A stretch of 64,000 nucleotides of DNA, from NCBI RefSeq assembly GCF_000399685.1, contig NZ_KB976987.1, positions 2,557,954-2,621,953 of the forward strand. The letters run 5' to 3'. The notes under the pieces were generated by a model, which searched no databases, was not told the origin of the DNA, and saw only the letters and a list, made by a program, of their open reading frames with translations. Within the stretch, counting starts at the first letter, position 1, and every line of letters begins with the position of its first letter. Positions 1 to 10,740 of the stretch are shown piece by piece. Made by a program: the position numbers and the translations under genes. This DNA is from Acinetobacter pittii ANC 4050. Lineage in GTDB: Bacteria > Pseudomonadota > Gammaproteobacteria > Pseudomonadales > Moraxellaceae.

Positions 1-36
1 GAAAACTATTTTAAATCAGGACTTGGGTATTTCAAC

Positions 37-1239
37 GTGGCTACATCAGTATTAGTTATCAATTGCGGCTCTTCATCAATTAAATACGCTCTAGTTTCAG
101 AGCGTCGTGAAGACCGTATTTACGGGTTAGCAGAAAACTTAGGGGCAGCTGATGCTCGTATTAAGGGGATTACAGTCGGTGGTGAACCACTTGAACTTTC
201 AATTCCTTATGCTGACCATGCCAAAGCTTTAGAAACTTTACTTGCACGTCTTGCCAACTACAAACCGCAAGCAATCGGACATCGTGTTGTACACGGTGGT
301 AGTTTAACCAAAGCAGAATTACTCACTCCTGAAATTATTGAACGTATTCGTGCTGCGACACCTTTAGCACCGCTTCACAACCCAGCACATTTAATTGGTA
401 TTGACGCAACCGTACGCCTTTTTCCTGAATTACCTCAAGTTGCTGTATTCGACACAGCATTCCATCAAACTATGCCACCGCATGCATATCGTTATGCAAT
501 TCCTAAGTTTTTATATACTGACCACAACGTCCGCCGTTATGGCTTCCATGGTACAAGCCATGCTTATGTGTCTGATAAAGCGAGTGAGCTGGCAGGTAAC
601 CTGAAAAAAGGTGGATGGTTAACAGCCCATCTAGGAAATGGTAGTTCAACTTGCGCAGTATGGAATGGACAAAGTGTTGACACCTCTATGGGCCTTACTC
701 CACTTGAAGGTGTGGTGATGGGGACGCGTAGTGGTGACGTTGATCCAAGCTTACATAGCTTCCTTGCGAAAAACCTCGGTTGGGACTTAGCAAAAATTGA
801 TAAGGTTTTAAATAACGAAAGTGGCTTACTAGGCTTATCACAACTATCTAATGACATGCGCACAGTGATTGAAGCTGCCGAAAATGGCAATGAAGATGCC
901 GCTCTTGCAATCGAAGTCTTTAGCTATCGCCTTGCAAAATCACTTGCTGCATTAAGCTGTGGCTTACCAACTTTGGATGGCTTAATTTTCACAGGCGGTA
1001 TTGGTGAGAACTCAGCCTATATTCGTGAAAAAACCTTAGCTTATTTACCTCATTTTGGTTTGCAGCTTAATAAAGATCAAAACAACAACCTAAAACGTGG
1101 CACTGAAGGACGAATCGACAATGGAACAGGTCCTCAAATTTGGGTCATTCCTACAGATGAAGAAGGCCGTATTGCCAAAGAAACTCGTCAAGTTGTTGAG
1201 GTAGCAGAAAATACAGCATCTGTAGCAAGCCTTGCTTAA
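37..1239 (+). CDS. ackA: Acetate kinase
   Basis: Acetate kinase interconverts acetyl phosphate + ADP and acetate + ATP in the cytoplasm. The 400 residues are full family length. Seen: the N-terminal phosphate-binding motif NCGSSSIKY with N9, S13 and K16, FDT at 138-140 with the likely catalytic D139, HGTSH at 171-175, HLGNGSS at 198-204 and TGGIGENS near 320. The start is a GTG with only a weak upstream AGG, and the window begins 36 bases earlier, so the promoter is not visible. pta follows 45 bases downstream on the same strand, forming the usual acetate overflow and assimilation pair. Confidence 0.97.
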   Translation: MATSVLVINCGSSSIKYALVSERREDRIYGLAENLGAADARIKGITVGGEPLELSIPYADHAKALETLLARLANYKPQAIGHRVVHGGSLTKAELLTPEIIERIRAATPLAPLHNPAHLIGIDATVRLFPELPQVAVFDTAFHQTMPPHAYRYAIPKFLYTDHNVRRYGFHGTSHAYVSDKASELAGNLKKGGWLTAHLGNGSSTCAVWNGQSVDTSMGLTPLEGVVMGTRSGDVDPSLHSFLAKNLGWDLAKIDKVLNNESGLLGLSQLSNDMRTVIEAAENGNEDAALAIEVFSYRLAKSLAALSCGLPTLDGLIFTGGIGENSAYIREKTLAYLPHFGLQLNKDQNNNLKRGTEGRIDNGTGPQIWVIPTDEEGRIAKETRQVVEVAENTASVASLA

Positions 1240-1284
1240 TTAGAGCTTAGCTAAAACTCGATATTCGTTTATTTATAGGTTTAT

Positions 1285-3429
1285 ATGAATACAATTTTAT
1301 TGATTCCTACAGGCGAAGGGGTTGGCTTAACCTCTGCATGCTTAGGCATGATTTACGCACTTGATTGTAACGGGATTAAAGCAGGCTTTTTAAAACCATT
1401 TTCTCAAGAAGACCAAGAGCATCTTGACCGAACCACTTCATTATTTGGTCATTTATTTCAAAGTAAAACTGTTCAATCTATTTCGCATGAAAAATTAACT
1501 CAGCTTATTGCCGCTGGCGAAGTAGATGAATTACTTGAAGAAGCGGTTAGCCTCCACCGCAGCATTGCAGCAGACCATGATGTCATTATTGTGGAAGGTT
1601 TATTACCAAACGGACAAGACCACTTCACCAGTGAGCTCAACGCCAGTCTTGCACAAGCACTTGATGCAGAAGTCGTATTGGTCAGTACAGCAGATATTCA
1701 AAATCCGAAAAAAGCAGCAGAAAAAGTAGATGCGCATTTACGTCAATTTGGTGGTGCAGCGTCAAATCGTACTGCTGGCGTACTGTTTATGCGTACCCGT
1801 GGATTAACCGAAGAAACAGCACAAATTCCTGTTGCGTTTGATCCATCGTTACGACCAACCGAAGAAATCGCAAAATTTACGAGCGAACTGCAAAAATATA
1901 ATCGTTATTTCGGCTCTAGCGATTTACCAATTATTGGACTTGTTCCTTTTAGTAATACACTGAGCGTACCAAGAACACTTGATATTGCAAATGTCATTGA
2001 TGGGCAATGGGTACATCAAGGCGAAGCTAAAACACGTCGTATTTTGCATTCGAGTTTAATTGCTTCAAGCATTGAATATGAACTGAATAAGTTTATTGCA
2101 GGTGAATTGATCATTAGCGCATCTGAACGTACAGATGTTTTACTTGCAAGTAGTTTGGCAACCAGTAATGGTATTCCTCTTGCTGGTTTAGTTCTGACTG
2201 AAAGAGAAGCGCCAGCACCAGAGCTTTTAGAGTTTTGCCAAAGTGCAATTAAACAAGGGTTGCCAATTTTACATACCCGTTTAAATACATTGGAAACTGC
2301 ACAGCGTTTATCTAATTTTGGCAATGAAATTCCAACTGATGATACCGAACGTGCTGAGCAAGTGACCCGATTTGTTTCAAGTCATATTGATGTTGAATGG
2401 CTTAAGCAGCACAGTAACAATGCTGCTACCCCTCGCCTATCGCCATCGGCTTTCCGTCATGAACTGGTGCAAAAATCGATTGCAGCGAAAAAACGGATTG
2501 TGCTACCTGAAGGTGATGAACCACGCACCATTCAAGCTGCGGCAATTTGTCAGGCTCGTGGTATTGCTGACTGTATTTTGTTAGCTAAGCCAGATGCTGT
2601 GCACGATGTTGCAAAAGCACGCGGTATTGAACTACCTGCCGAATTGGCAATTGTTGATCCTGATAGCATTCGTGATCAATACGTTGCGCCAATGGTTGAG
2701 CTACGCAAAGGTAAACTCAACGAATTACAAGCTAAAGATCAATTACAAGACACTGTAGTGCTTGGCACTATGATGCTAGCCCTAGACCATGTCGATGGTT
2801 TAGTTTCAGGTGCGGTACACACCACAGCAAATACAGTCCGCCCAGCATTCCAGCTCATCAAGACAGCACCTGAATATTCACTTGTTTCATCTATATTCTT
2901 TATGCTTTTGCCAGATGAAGTTTATGTATATGGCGACTGTGCAATTAACCCAGACCCTACAGCAGAACAATTGGCTGAAATTGCAATTCAGTCTGCCGAC
3001 TCAGCGAAAGCGTTTGGAATTGACCCGCGTATTGCTATGATCAGCTACTCAACTGGTACTTCTGGAACAGGCGCTGATGTTGAAAAAGTACAGCAAGCAA
3101 CTCAAATTGCTCAGCAACGCCGCCCTGATTTACTGATTGATGGTCCACTTCAATACGATGCAGCTTCAGTTGAAAGTGTGGGAAGACAAAAGGCACCAGA
3201 CTCACGCGTTGCTGGCCGTGCCAATGTATTTATTTTCCCAGATTTAAATACGGGTAATACCACTTACAAAGCGGTACAGCGTGCTGCAAATGTTGTGAGC
3301 GTTGGACCAATGCTGCAAGGCCTCAACAAACCAGTCAATGACTTATCTCGTGGAGCATTGGTAGATGACATCGTCTTTACCATTGCGTTAACAGCAATTC
3401 AGGCAGAGCAACAAGCTGCTGCCAAATAA
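1285..3429 (+). CDS. pta: Phosphate acetyltransferase (long form)
   Basis: Transfers acetyl between CoA and phosphate, the partner step of acetate kinase. At 714 residues it is the long proteobacterial form. Residues 1 to about 215 form a BioD-like P-loop domain (IPTGEGVGLTSACLG at the N-terminus). A DRTGG-type regulatory domain follows to about 330, and the catalytic PTA domain fills roughly 390-710 (VLPEGDEPRTIQAA, SYSTGTSG, NVFIFPDLNTGN). It lies directly behind ackA and ends in a strong terminator at 3458, so ackA-pta is probably one operon. Confidence 0.97.
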   Translation: MNTILLIPTGEGVGLTSACLGMIYALDCNGIKAGFLKPFSQEDQEHLDRTTSLFGHLFQSKTVQSISHEKLTQLIAAGEVDELLEEAVSLHRSIAADHDVIIVEGLLPNGQDHFTSELNASLAQALDAEVVLVSTADIQNPKKAAEKVDAHLRQFGGAASNRTAGVLFMRTRGLTEETAQIPVAFDPSLRPTEEIAKFTSELQKYNRYFGSSDLPIIGLVPFSNTLSVPRTLDIANVIDGQWVHQGEAKTRRILHSSLIASSIEYELNKFIAGELIISASERTDVLLASSLATSNGIPLAGLVLTEREAPAPELLEFCQSAIKQGLPILHTRLNTLETAQRLSNFGNEIPTDDTERAEQVTRFVSSHIDVEWLKQHSNNAATPRLSPSAFRHELVQKSIAAKKRIVLPEGDEPRTIQAAAICQARGIADCILLAKPDAVHDVAKARGIELPAELAIVDPDSIRDQYVAPMVELRKGKLNELQAKDQLQDTVVLGTMMLALDHVDGLVSGAVHTTANTVRPAFQLIKTAPEYSLVSSIFFMLLPDEVYVYGDCAINPDPTAEQLAEIAIQSADSAKAFGIDPRIAMISYSTGTSGTGADVEKVQQATQIAQQRRPDLLIDGPLQYDAASVESVGRQKAPDSRVAGRANVFIFPDLNTGNTTYKAVQRAANVVSVGPMLQGLNKPVNDLSRGALVDDIVFTIALTAIQAEQQAAAK

Positions 3430-3457
3430 TTAATATAATTAACCTTTACTACCTCTC

Positions 3458-3489
3458 GCCATTTGATGTCCGCTCAAATGGCTTTTTTT
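3458..3489 (+). terminator. Rho-independent terminator after pta
   Basis: A 9-bp stem GCCATTTGA/TCAAATGGC with a 7-nt loop is followed by seven T residues. It closes the ackA-pta operon. Confidence 0.9.
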
Positions 3490-3657
3490 ATTTTAAACAC
3501 TCAAAAATAAATAATTTTTCTGATTTCTTACGTTTAAATCACTTCAAATCTTCTTATGCGACTTTCGGTCAAAAGATCAACCAATCTCCCACAACGCTGT
3601 CTTTTTGTCATATAATTTAGCCCGCTAGCTAACAGCCCGCTCAAGAGATTTTCTGGT

Positions 3658-5184
3658 ATGACAACGATTATCAAACAAGATGACTTGATTACATCGATCA
3701 AGGACGCCCTACAGTTTATTTCGTACTATCACCCGCAAGACTTTATCCAAGCGATGAGCCGTGCTTATGATCGCGAAGAAAACAAAGCCGCAAAGGATGC
3801 AATTGCACAGATTCTAATTAACTCTCGCATGTGTGCGGAAGGTCATCGTCCAATTTGCCAAGATACTGGTATTGTTAACGTTTTCCTTGAAGTGGGCTTA
3901 GATGTTAAATTTGATTTAACAATGAGCTTAGACGATGCGGTAAATGAAGGTGTTCGCCAAGGTTACCTTGAAAACAGCAACGTTCTTCGTGCATCTGTAC
4001 TTGCTGACCCTGCATTTGGTCGTAAAAACACAAAAGATAATACCCCTGCTGTAATTCACTACAAACTCGTACCGGGTAATAAAGTAGATATTACTGTTGC
4101 TGCTAAAGGTGGCGGTTCAGAAAACAAATCTAAACTCGCGATGCTTAACCCATCTGACTCGATTGTTGACTGGGTACTTAAAACTGTTCCGACTATGGGT
4201 GCAGGCTGGTGTCCTCCTGGTATGCTCGGTATTGGTATTGGTGGTACTGCTGAAAAAGCCATGATGCTTGCTAAAGAAGCGCTCATGGAAGAAATCAATA
4301 TGGACGAATTACTTCGCCGTGGACCAGAGAACAAAATCGAAGAACTTCGTATCGAAATCTTTGAAAAAGTAAACGCACTTGGAATTGGTGCTCAAGGCCT
4401 AGGCGGTTTAACGACTGTTCTTGATATTAAAATTAAAGATTACCCATGTCATGCTGCTGGTAAACCAGTAGGTATGATTCCTAACTGTGCTGCTACTCGT
4501 CATGCTCACTTCCAGCTTGATGGTACAGGTGTAGCTCATATCCAAGCACCAAAACTTGAAGACTACCCTTCTGTAACTTGGGACTCTTCACAGTCTAAAC
4601 GTGTAAACCTTGATACCATTACTCAAGAAGAAATGGATTCTTGGAAACCGGGTGATACATTACTTCTTAGCGGAACAATGTACACAGGTCGTGATGCTGC
4701 TCACAAACGTATGGTTGAAATGATCGACAATGGTGAAGAATTACCAGTTGATCTTAAAGGCAAGTTTATTTACTACGTTGGCCCAGTTGATCCAGTAGGT
4801 GATGAAGTTGTTGGTCCTGCTGGTCCTACAACTGCAACACGTATGGATAAATTCACACGTAAAGTATTAGAACATACTGGTCTATTCGGTATGATCGGTA
4901 AAGCTGACCGTGGTCCTACAGCAATTGAAGCAATCAAAGACAACAAAGCAACTTACTTAATGGCAGTTGGTGGTGCAGCTTACCTCGTATCGAAAGCTGT
5001 TCGTGAAGCTGAAGTTGTTGCGTTTGCAGACCTAGGTATGGAAGCAATCTACAAATTCGTAGTTGAAGATATGCCAGTTTCTGTTGCAGTTGATGTAAAC
5101 GGTACTTCAATTCACGCAGTAGCTCCAAAAATCTGGCAAGCGAAAATTGGAAAAATTCCAGTAGTCGATGCAGCCGCTGGCTAA
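3658..5184 (+). CDS. fumA: Class I (Fe-S) fumarate hydratase
   Basis: Interconverts fumarate and malate in the TCA cycle. The 508 residues fit the oxygen-sensitive iron-sulfur class I family, not the FumC class. The N-terminal fumerase domain holds CQDTG near residue 75 and the WCPPGMLGIGIGG segment. The C-terminal domain follows IPNCAATRHAHF. The cysteines in these three segments are the expected [4Fe-4S] ligands. It is monocistronic, with a terminator directly behind it. fumA is used here for the class; fumB-type naming would be equally valid. Confidence 0.95.
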   Translation: MTTIIKQDDLITSIKDALQFISYYHPQDFIQAMSRAYDREENKAAKDAIAQILINSRMCAEGHRPICQDTGIVNVFLEVGLDVKFDLTMSLDDAVNEGVRQGYLENSNVLRASVLADPAFGRKNTKDNTPAVIHYKLVPGNKVDITVAAKGGGSENKSKLAMLNPSDSIVDWVLKTVPTMGAGWCPPGMLGIGIGGTAEKAMMLAKEALMEEINMDELLRRGPENKIEELRIEIFEKVNALGIGAQGLGGLTTVLDIKIKDYPCHAAGKPVGMIPNCAATRHAHFQLDGTGVAHIQAPKLEDYPSVTWDSSQSKRVNLDTITQEEMDSWKPGDTLLLSGTMYTGRDAAHKRMVEMIDNGEELPVDLKGKFIYYVGPVDPVGDEVVGPAGPTTATRMDKFTRKVLEHTGLFGMIGKADRGPTAIEAIKDNKATYLMAVGGAAYLVSKAVREAEVVAFADLGMEAIYKFVVEDMPVSVAVDVNGTSIHAVAPKIWQAKIGKIPVVDAAAG

Positions 5185-5191
5185 TCAAGAA

Positions 5192-5217
5192 AAGCACCGA
5201 ATTCGGTGCTTTTTTTA
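5192..5217 (+). terminator. Terminator after fumA
   Basis: AAGCACCGAATTCGGTGCTT is a perfect hairpin followed by a T run. Confidence 0.9.
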
Positions 5218-5326
5218 TACATTCTTTTTTTATTTTAAAATCTGAAAAGAATTGTAACAATTACTTCGTCAATCTATGCTATTAATGAAAGCACCCACTC
5301 GCCATATATTGAATATAGGTCATTTC

Positions 5327-5881
5327 ATGACTATTCGCCCTCTTCTTAAAAATCTTTCAATCAGCCTCTGTCTAAGCTGTATTACCACAAGCTTATTTGC
5401 ATCTCCTGCTAAGTTAAGTTCAGTTAAAGAACTCATGCAAATGAGCCAGATTGATTATCTACTTAAAGAATCAATTAATGAATTAACACCTTACTACGAT
5501 CAACAAGCAGAACAGATCGTTAGTAATATCACGGGTATTAAAACTTTAGGCCCAAAAGAAAAAGAGGCCGCGAAGAAGTTAGGTTCACTCTTAAAAGATT
5601 CGAGCAATCAGCTCATTAGCAATCCTAAAACTACTCAAGCCTTACAGGATATTTACCTTAAGACTTATACTGAAGAGGAAATTCAGGCTAATCTGAAATT
5701 TTTAAAAACCCCAGAAGGCCAATCAATTACGCGTAAGAACGTACAGATTATGGGGCAAATTTCAGAATATATGATGGAATTGGGACAGCAGACATTTAAT
5801 GACCCTAAAGCACGAGATCATATGCAAGAAGAGATGCTTAAAATTATTGCTCCATTAATGAAAGATAAAGAAAAGTCTTAA
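5327..5881 (+). CDS. DUF2059 family exported protein
   Basis: Conserved protein of unknown function. The start at 5327 (MTIRPLL) is preferred over the possible one at 5276 because AGG lies 6 bases before it and the resulting N-terminus is a clean signal peptide (hydrophobic LSISLCLSCITTSLFA, probable cleavage after LFA). The mature part (about 160 residues) is helical and charged, and carries the EEIQANLKFLKTPEGQSI segment typical of DUF2059 proteins. It is probably periplasmic. It stands alone between fumA and a convergent lipoprotein gene, and its last codons form half of its own terminator stem. Confidence 0.8.
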   Translation: MTIRPLLKNLSISLCLSCITTSLFASPAKLSSVKELMQMSQIDYLLKESINELTPYYDQQAEQIVSNITGIKTLGPKEKEAAKKLGSLLKDSSNQLISNPKTTQALQDIYLKTYTEEEIQANLKFLKTPEGQSITRKNVQIMGQISEYMMELGQQTFNDPKARDHMQEEMLKIIAPLMKDKEKS

Positions 5882-5899
5882 CTTTTCTTTATTTTTTTT
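5867..5899 (+). terminator. Terminator overlapping the end of the DUF2059 gene
   Basis: AAAGAAAAGT/ACTTTTCTTT pair around a CTTA loop, followed by a run of Ts. The stem includes the last codons and the stop codon. Confidence 0.75.
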
Positions 5900-5905
5900 A
5901 GCTCA

Positions 5906-6622
5906 TTACCAAGTTAAAGGATTCCATAATTTAAATGGCTTAATCAGATGTACATCTGATTTTTCATCATATTTGGCTGGCTTTAATTCTTGTGGTTTAT
6001 TGCGTATTTTTCCTGAAGCATCTTCAGCCACAAAATTGTAGCTAGAAGATTTAAGCTCGGTAAATGCTATCTCTCTACGTCCAATGTTGTCTTGCATTAA
6101 CATAAATGGGCCCGTATGTTCATTTCGGTCCATTTTATTTTCTTCGTCATATTTCAAATAATAAGACGTTCCCGATTCAACAGTGATATCAATATATTTT
6201 GGTTCTTGAAAATGGATACCAAGTAAAGGGCGACTCGCAGAAAGACGATAGGTTCCTGCGGGTAACTCAATCCAGTAATAATGATTATGTAATAGACTCG
6301 GAATGCGCTTACCATTCACAAAGAGATTAATCGCTGCTATTTCCTGACGATTCCATTTCGTGTCTGGTCGATATAGATAAACTACAGCAGCTTGTTCATT
6401 TTGTGGTTTGATTGGAGCAAATGTCTGGCCTAACTTTTGGTTGACCCACCCTCCCACAGTAAAACCGCCTAAATGATATTGATCTAATAAACCAGGTTCT
6501 TTTTCAACATCAACTTTAGGTAGAGTCGCGGTCAATTCACTCGGATTTTTTTCTAAATGAGATGAAATTTGACAGCCTACAAACAGTCCGGCACAGCACA
6601 AAGATACGATTAAATAACGCAT
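5906..6622 (-). CDS. DUF2846-containing lipoprotein
   Basis: Predicted envelope lipoprotein of 238 residues. The N-terminus MRYLIVSLCCAGLFVGC ends in a lipobox (LFVGC), so the mature protein should start at that cysteine. The central segment (AAVVYLYRPDTKWN to SGTSYYLKYD) matches the DUF2846 fold. The ATG at 6622 is chosen over an in-frame TTG at 6634 because that TTG lies inside the Shine-Dalgarno sequence TTGAGG, which sits 6 bases before the ATG. Function unknown. Confidence 0.82.
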   Translation of the reverse strand: MRYLIVSLCCAGLFVGCQISSHLEKNPSELTATLPKVDVEKEPGLLDQYHLGGFTVGGWVNQKLGQTFAPIKPQNEQAAVVYLYRPDTKWNRQEIAAINLFVNGKRIPSLLHNHYYWIELPAGTYRLSASRPLLGIHFQEPKYIDITVESGTSYYLKYDEENKMDRNEHTGPFMLMQDNIGRREIAFTELKSSSYNFVAEDASGKIRNKPQELKPAKYDEKSDVHLIKPFKLWNPLTW

Positions 6623-6722
6623 GGCATCCCTCAAAGCGTTTTGTTTTTGATTTATTTTTTACAACGCAAAACTATGCGTATTTTGTATTTTTAAGATTAA
6701 CACTACCCATATAAATTGAAAA

Positions 6723-6760
6723 CAAAAAAAGCATGAATCACTAGCGCAATTCATGCTTTT
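6723..6760 (-). terminator. Terminator after clpX
   Basis: Inverted repeat GCATGAAT/ATTCATGC. On the minus strand it is followed by seven Ts. The T run on the other side lets it work in both directions. Confidence 0.85.
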
Positions 6761-6774
6761 TAGATGAATGAAAT

Positions 6775-8088
6775 CTATGCAGACTTCGAATCAATAACCT
6801 TTAAATCTGCCTTAGCAACACTTTCATGCGTTGCAGCTTCTTTAGGCTGGCGCTCAGCTTGATAAACAGGCTCTGCTTCACCATTAATGACTGCTTCGTT
6901 AATGATGACTGTTCCAACATCTGTACGACTTGGTAAATCGTACATAGTTTCAAGCAATACATTCTCCATAATAGAACGCAGACCACGCGCACCCGTATTA
7001 CGTTCAAGCGCTTTTTTAGCAACAGCACGCAATGCAGAATCTTCAAAGATCAGATCAACATTTTCCATAGTGAAAAGATATTGATACTGACGAGTTAATG
7101 CATTTTTTGGCTCAGTCAAAATTTGCATTAGAGCTTCTTCGTCCAGCTCTTCAAGCGTCGCAATCACGGGTAAACGACCAATGAACTCTGGAATTAAACC
7201 AAATTTCACTAAGTCGGTTGGCTCAACTTGACGGAACAATTCAGCAAGTTTTTTGGTTTCATCTTTGTTTTTAACGTCAGCAGTAAAACCAATGCCGCCT
7301 TTCTCTTGACGCTGTTGTACAATTTTTTCCAAACCAGAAAATGCACCACCACAAATAAATAAGATATTTGAGGTATCGATTTGGATAAACTCTTGCTGTG
7401 GATGCTTACGACCACCTTGAGGAGGAATCGAAGCAACAGTACCTTCAATCATTTTTAATAATGCTTGTTGTACACCTTCACCAGACACATCACGCGTAAT
7501 TGATGGGTTTTCAGATTTACGAGTAATCTTGTCAATTTCGTCGATATAAATAATGCCCTTCTGAGCTTTTTCTACATCGTAGTCTGCTTTTTGCAAAAGC
7601 TTTTGTACAATATTTTCAACATCTTCACCCACATAACCTGCTTCGGTTAATGTTGTTGCATCTGCCATCGCAAATGGAACATCTAAAAGGCGAGCCAATG
7701 TTTGCGCAAGTAAAGTTTTACCTGAACCAGTTGGTCCAATCAGTAGAATGTTACTTTTAGCAATTTCTACTTCTTTAGACACATGGCCATTATGACCAAC
7801 TTTTAAACGTTTATAATGATTATAAACCGCAACAGAGAGTGTCTTTTTGGCAAGATCTTGACCAATAACATATTGATCAAGCGCAGCACGTATTTCATGT
7901 GGTTTTGGCAATGCCTTACTCGCCCAGTCACCTGCTTCAACCTGCTGGCTGGTTTGTACGAGGTCTAAGCAGACATCCACACATTCATTACAAATATATG
8001 CGTCCTCACCCGCAATCAGTTTCCCGACTTCAGACTGCGTTTTACCGCAAAATGAACAATGTTTTTGTCCTTGAGGATGTTCGGACAT
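6775..8088 (-). CDS. clpX: ATP-dependent Clp protease ATP-binding subunit ClpX
   Basis: AAA+ unfoldase that feeds substrates to ClpP. 437 residues. The zinc-binding domain has C11, C14, C33 and C36. Walker A (GPTGSGKT), the GYVG pore loop, Walker B with IYIDEIDK, the RKH loop (GGRKHPQQE) and the sensor region are all present. ATG 8088 is preferred to an in-frame GTG at 8094 because GGAG lies just upstream of the ATG while the GTG abuts it. It is downstream of clpP in the same direction with about 105 bases between, holding a stem-loop. Confidence 0.97.
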   Translation of the reverse strand: MSEHPQGQKHCSFCGKTQSEVGKLIAGEDAYICNECVDVCLDLVQTSQQVEAGDWASKALPKPHEIRAALDQYVIGQDLAKKTLSVAVYNHYKRLKVGHNGHVSKEVEIAKSNILLIGPTGSGKTLLAQTLARLLDVPFAMADATTLTEAGYVGEDVENIVQKLLQKADYDVEKAQKGIIYIDEIDKITRKSENPSITRDVSGEGVQQALLKMIEGTVASIPPQGGRKHPQQEFIQIDTSNILFICGGAFSGLEKIVQQRQEKGGIGFTADVKNKDETKKLAELFRQVEPTDLVKFGLIPEFIGRLPVIATLEELDEEALMQILTEPKNALTRQYQYLFTMENVDLIFEDSALRAVAKKALERNTGARGLRSIMENVLLETMYDLPSRTDVGTVIINEAVINGEAEPVYQAERQPKEAATHESVAKADLKVIDSKSA

Positions 8089-8136
8089 ATTCACTCCACA
8101 AATAGAATCTTAAATATTAGGGCAAGATGCACTGCA

Positions 8137-8180
8137 TAAATAACTAAATGGAGATCTTTTTCAACATCTCAAGTTATTTA
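8137..8180 (-). other. Intercistronic stem-loop between clpP and clpX
   Basis: The outer stem TAAATAACT/AGTTATTTA (9 bp) encloses an inner GAGAT/ATCTC stem. No T tract follows on the minus strand, so it is not a classical terminator. It may set mRNA processing or the clpP/clpX ratio (inference). Confidence 0.5.
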
Positions 8181-8193
8181 TATAAGAAGGTCC

Positions 8194-8799
8194 TTATGGA
8201 CGCTTGCTTAACACCTGATCAACCAGACCATATTCTTTAGCAGCTTGAGCTGTCATAAAGTTATCACGGTCAGTATCACGAGCAACGGTTTCATAGTCTT
8301 GACCACTGTGCTCTGCCATTAAGCGGTTCAAACGTTCTTTAATAAAGAGAATTTCGCGCGCATGGATTTCAATATCCGATGCTTGACCACGGAAACCACC
8401 CAATGGTTGATGAATCATGACACGGGCATTTTCTAAACAATAACGTTTGCCTTTAGCACCCGCATTTAATAAGAAGGCACCCATTGAAGCAGCTTGGCCC
8501 ATACAATATGTCACGACATCAGGTTTAATAAACTGCATCGTGTCATAAATAGCCATACCTGCTGTCACAGATCCACCTGGAGAGTTGATATAAAGGTGGA
8601 TATCTTTATCAGGATTTTCAGCTTCTAAAAACAACATTTGGGCAACGATTAAATTTGCCATATTGTCTTCAACTTCACCTGTCAGAAAAATGACGCGCTC
8701 ACGTAAAAGTCGTGAATAAATATCAAAAGAACGTTCGCCGCGAGAAGATTGTTCAACCACAACAGGAACTAAAGCATTTTCAATTGTTGGAACATACAT
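8194..8799 (-). CDS. clpP: ATP-dependent Clp protease proteolytic subunit
   Basis: Serine protease that assembles as two heptameric rings with ClpX. 201 residues. The catalytic triad is visible as S105 (GQAAS), H130 (MIHQPLGG) and D179, each offset by 8 from the mature E. coli numbering. The [11 protein letters not shown] segment is intact. It lies between tig and clpX in the widespread tig-clpP-clpX order, all on the minus strand. Confidence 0.97.
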   Translation of the reverse strand: MYVPTIENALVPVVVEQSSRGERSFDIYSRLLRERVIFLTGEVEDNMANLIVAQMLFLEAENPDKDIHLYINSPGGSVTAGMAIYDTMQFIKPDVVTYCMGQAASMGAFLLNAGAKGKRYCLENARVMIHQPLGGFRGQASDIEIHAREILFIKERLNRLMAEHSGQDYETVARDTDRDNFMTAQAAKEYGLVDQVLSKRP

Positions 8800-8950
8800 A
8801 CGTTATTTATTCCTAAATTTTTTGTGACTTAACCTATGGCAACAATATGCGGGATAATTTCTCAAATTGCAAAAGGTTCGCACTGAAATATTATATTATT
8901 TATACGCAAGTACTTAATGTCGCACTCAAATTGACCACATAAAGAAAAAC

Positions 8951-8975
8951 AAAAAAGGCGCCGAGGCGCCTTTTT
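8951..8975 (-). terminator. Terminator after tig
   Basis: On the minus strand GGCGCC-TC-GGCGCC is followed by a T run. It separates tig from clpP, so clpP probably has its own promoter or depends on read-through. Confidence 0.85.
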
Positions 8976-8991
8976 CTGACTTCTTAAAAGA

Positions 8992-10326
8992 TTAGCCCAT
9001 ACGGCGAGCTTGTTGTTCTTTCAATAAGTCATCATAAGATACAGCTTTGTCAGTCACTTTAGCACCAGCTAAGATGTGATCAACAACTTGATCTTCTAAT
9101 ACAACTGCTTCGATTTGAGCACGTTGTTGAGCATCATTTTTGAAGTATTCGATCACTTCAGTTGGATCTTCGTAAGAAGAAGCCATGTCGTCAATGTAAG
9201 CATCAACGCGAGCTTGATCAACTTCAAGTTTAGCATCAGCTAAAACTTTGCTTACCAATACGCCAAGCTTAACAGAACGCTCTGCTTGTTCTTTGAACAA
9301 TTCGTCAGGAAGCATGCTCTTATCAAAAGATTGCGCGCCTGCACCACCAAATTGTTGAGTGAACTGTTGAACCATTTGTTGACGTTGACGGTCAATTTCT
9401 TGAGCAACCATTGCACTTGGAACTTCAACTTCATTCGCAGCAACAAGTGCATCAAAAGCAGCTTGTTTAACTTGGTTACGTAAACCATTGCGAACTTCAC
9501 GTTCCATATTCTTACGAACGTCAGCTTTTAACTTCTCAATGCCTTCTTCTTCAGTTACACCGAAGATTTTTAAGAATTCAGCATCAATTTCTGGAAGCTT
9601 TGATTTCTCAACTTGCTTCACAGTGATTTTGAACTGAGCTGCTTTACCAGCCAAGTTTTCAGCTTGATAATCTTCTGGGAAAGTAACGTCAATTACTTTC
9701 TCTTCACCAGCTTTCATACCGATGATGCCGTCTTCGAAGCCAGGGATCATACGACCTGAACCTAACACAAGTTTAAAGTCTTCAGCAGAACCGCCTTCAA
9801 ACTTCTCACCATCGATAGTGCCTTCAAAGTCAAAAGTCACTTGCATGTCTTTTTTCGCCATGCCCTTGGTTACAGCCCAAGTTTGACGTTGTTTTTGCAA
9901 GTTTTCGATCATAGCGTCAACGTCAGCGTCTTTGATTTCAGCTGATTTACGCTCAACTTCTAAAGTATCGAATGCTTGTACAGCAACTTCTGGATAAACT
10001 TCTACAGTTGCTTCAAAAACTAAAGCGTCTTCTTTATGTTCAACTTTCTCAATGTTCGGCATACCTACCGCATTGATTTTTTCTTGTTGAATTGCTTCAA
10101 AAACGCTATCACGAATGATGTCATTCACAACTTCTTGATAAATGCTTGCACCGTATTCGCGACGAACAACGTTTTCAGGTACTTTACCTGGACGGAAGCC
10201 GTTGATCTTCACAGTTTTGGCAGTGCGCTTCAAACGAGCTTCAAATTGCTCGTTAATACGGCTCGTCGGTACAGACACATTTAAACGACGGGCAACGCCC
10301 GAAACCGCTTCAGTCGTTACTTGCAT
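8992..10326 (-). CDS. tig: Trigger factor (ribosome-associated chaperone and PPIase)
   Basis: Binds nascent chains at the ribosome exit tunnel. 444 residues, family length. The N-terminal ribosome-binding domain carries the GFRPGKVP signature near residue 43. A central FKBP-type prolyl isomerase domain (about 160-240, with [13 protein letters not shown] and [15 protein letters not shown]) is followed by the helical substrate-binding C-domain. First gene of the tig-clpP-clpX cluster. Confidence 0.97.
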   Translation of the reverse strand: MQVTTEAVSGVARRLNVSVPTSRINEQFEARLKRTAKTVKINGFRPGKVPENVVRREYGASIYQEVVNDIIRDSVFEAIQQEKINAVGMPNIEKVEHKEDALVFEATVEVYPEVAVQAFDTLEVERKSAEIKDADVDAMIENLQKQRQTWAVTKGMAKKDMQVTFDFEGTIDGEKFEGGSAEDFKLVLGSGRMIPGFEDGIIGMKAGEEKVIDVTFPEDYQAENLAGKAAQFKITVKQVEKSKLPEIDAEFLKIFGVTEEEGIEKLKADVRKNMEREVRNGLRNQVKQAAFDALVAANEVEVPSAMVAQEIDRQRQQMVQQFTQQFGGAGAQSFDKSMLPDELFKEQAERSVKLGVLVSKVLADAKLEVDQARVDAYIDDMASSYEDPTEVIEYFKNDAQQRAQIEAVVLEDQVVDHILAGAKVTDKAVSYDDLLKEQQARRMG

Positions 10327-10740
10327 GGCTTCCTCGATAAAAATTAGTTAGTAGGAACAGTTTTTAAAAAAGTGCTGTATTATATGACAACTTTCCAGAT
10401 ATACAAAATTAACCGATCACTTACTATAAGTGAATGCTATTTTTCCAAGAAATTTCACAGTAATTTTATGATTCTTTAAATATTTTTCATAAAGCCTTAA
10501 GTAAAACTAATTTTTTAGCTATTCTTTATAAATCTAAAATTACAATTAAAGTTTGACTTTAATCGCTTTAACAAACAATGACTAATAATCAGTAGATTAG
10601 CTACATAAAAGTACAATTCACCATTTAATTATTCATTTTCACTTCATAATTCAATTGGCAAATCCAATTAACACAAACTGTACATATAAATAAGAATTAT
10701 TATTATTCGCATAACCTTTTAGCTTTAGAGTCCTGAAGTC
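10327..10740. other. Divergent promoter region between tig and piuA
   Basis: AT-rich 414-bp gap. It must hold the tig promoter (minus) and the piuA promoter (plus). Visible elements are a perfect inverted repeat AATTGG-N5-CCAATT at 10653-10669 and a Fur-like sequence at about 10688-10712. I see no small ORF with a convincing ribosome-binding site here. Confidence 0.6.
10688..10712 (+). promoter_or_regulatory. Fur-box-like sequence upstream of piuA
   Basis: The core GAATTATTATTATTC is an imperfect palindrome resembling the AT-rich Fur consensus. It lies about 30-50 bp before a TonB-dependent receptor start, next to a TATAAA-like element. Iron repression is inferred. Confidence 0.5.

Noticed and set aside
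6623..6634. TTG start for the DUF2846 lipoprotein
   Set aside because: The TTG is part of the TTGAGG ribosome-binding site of the ATG at 6622.
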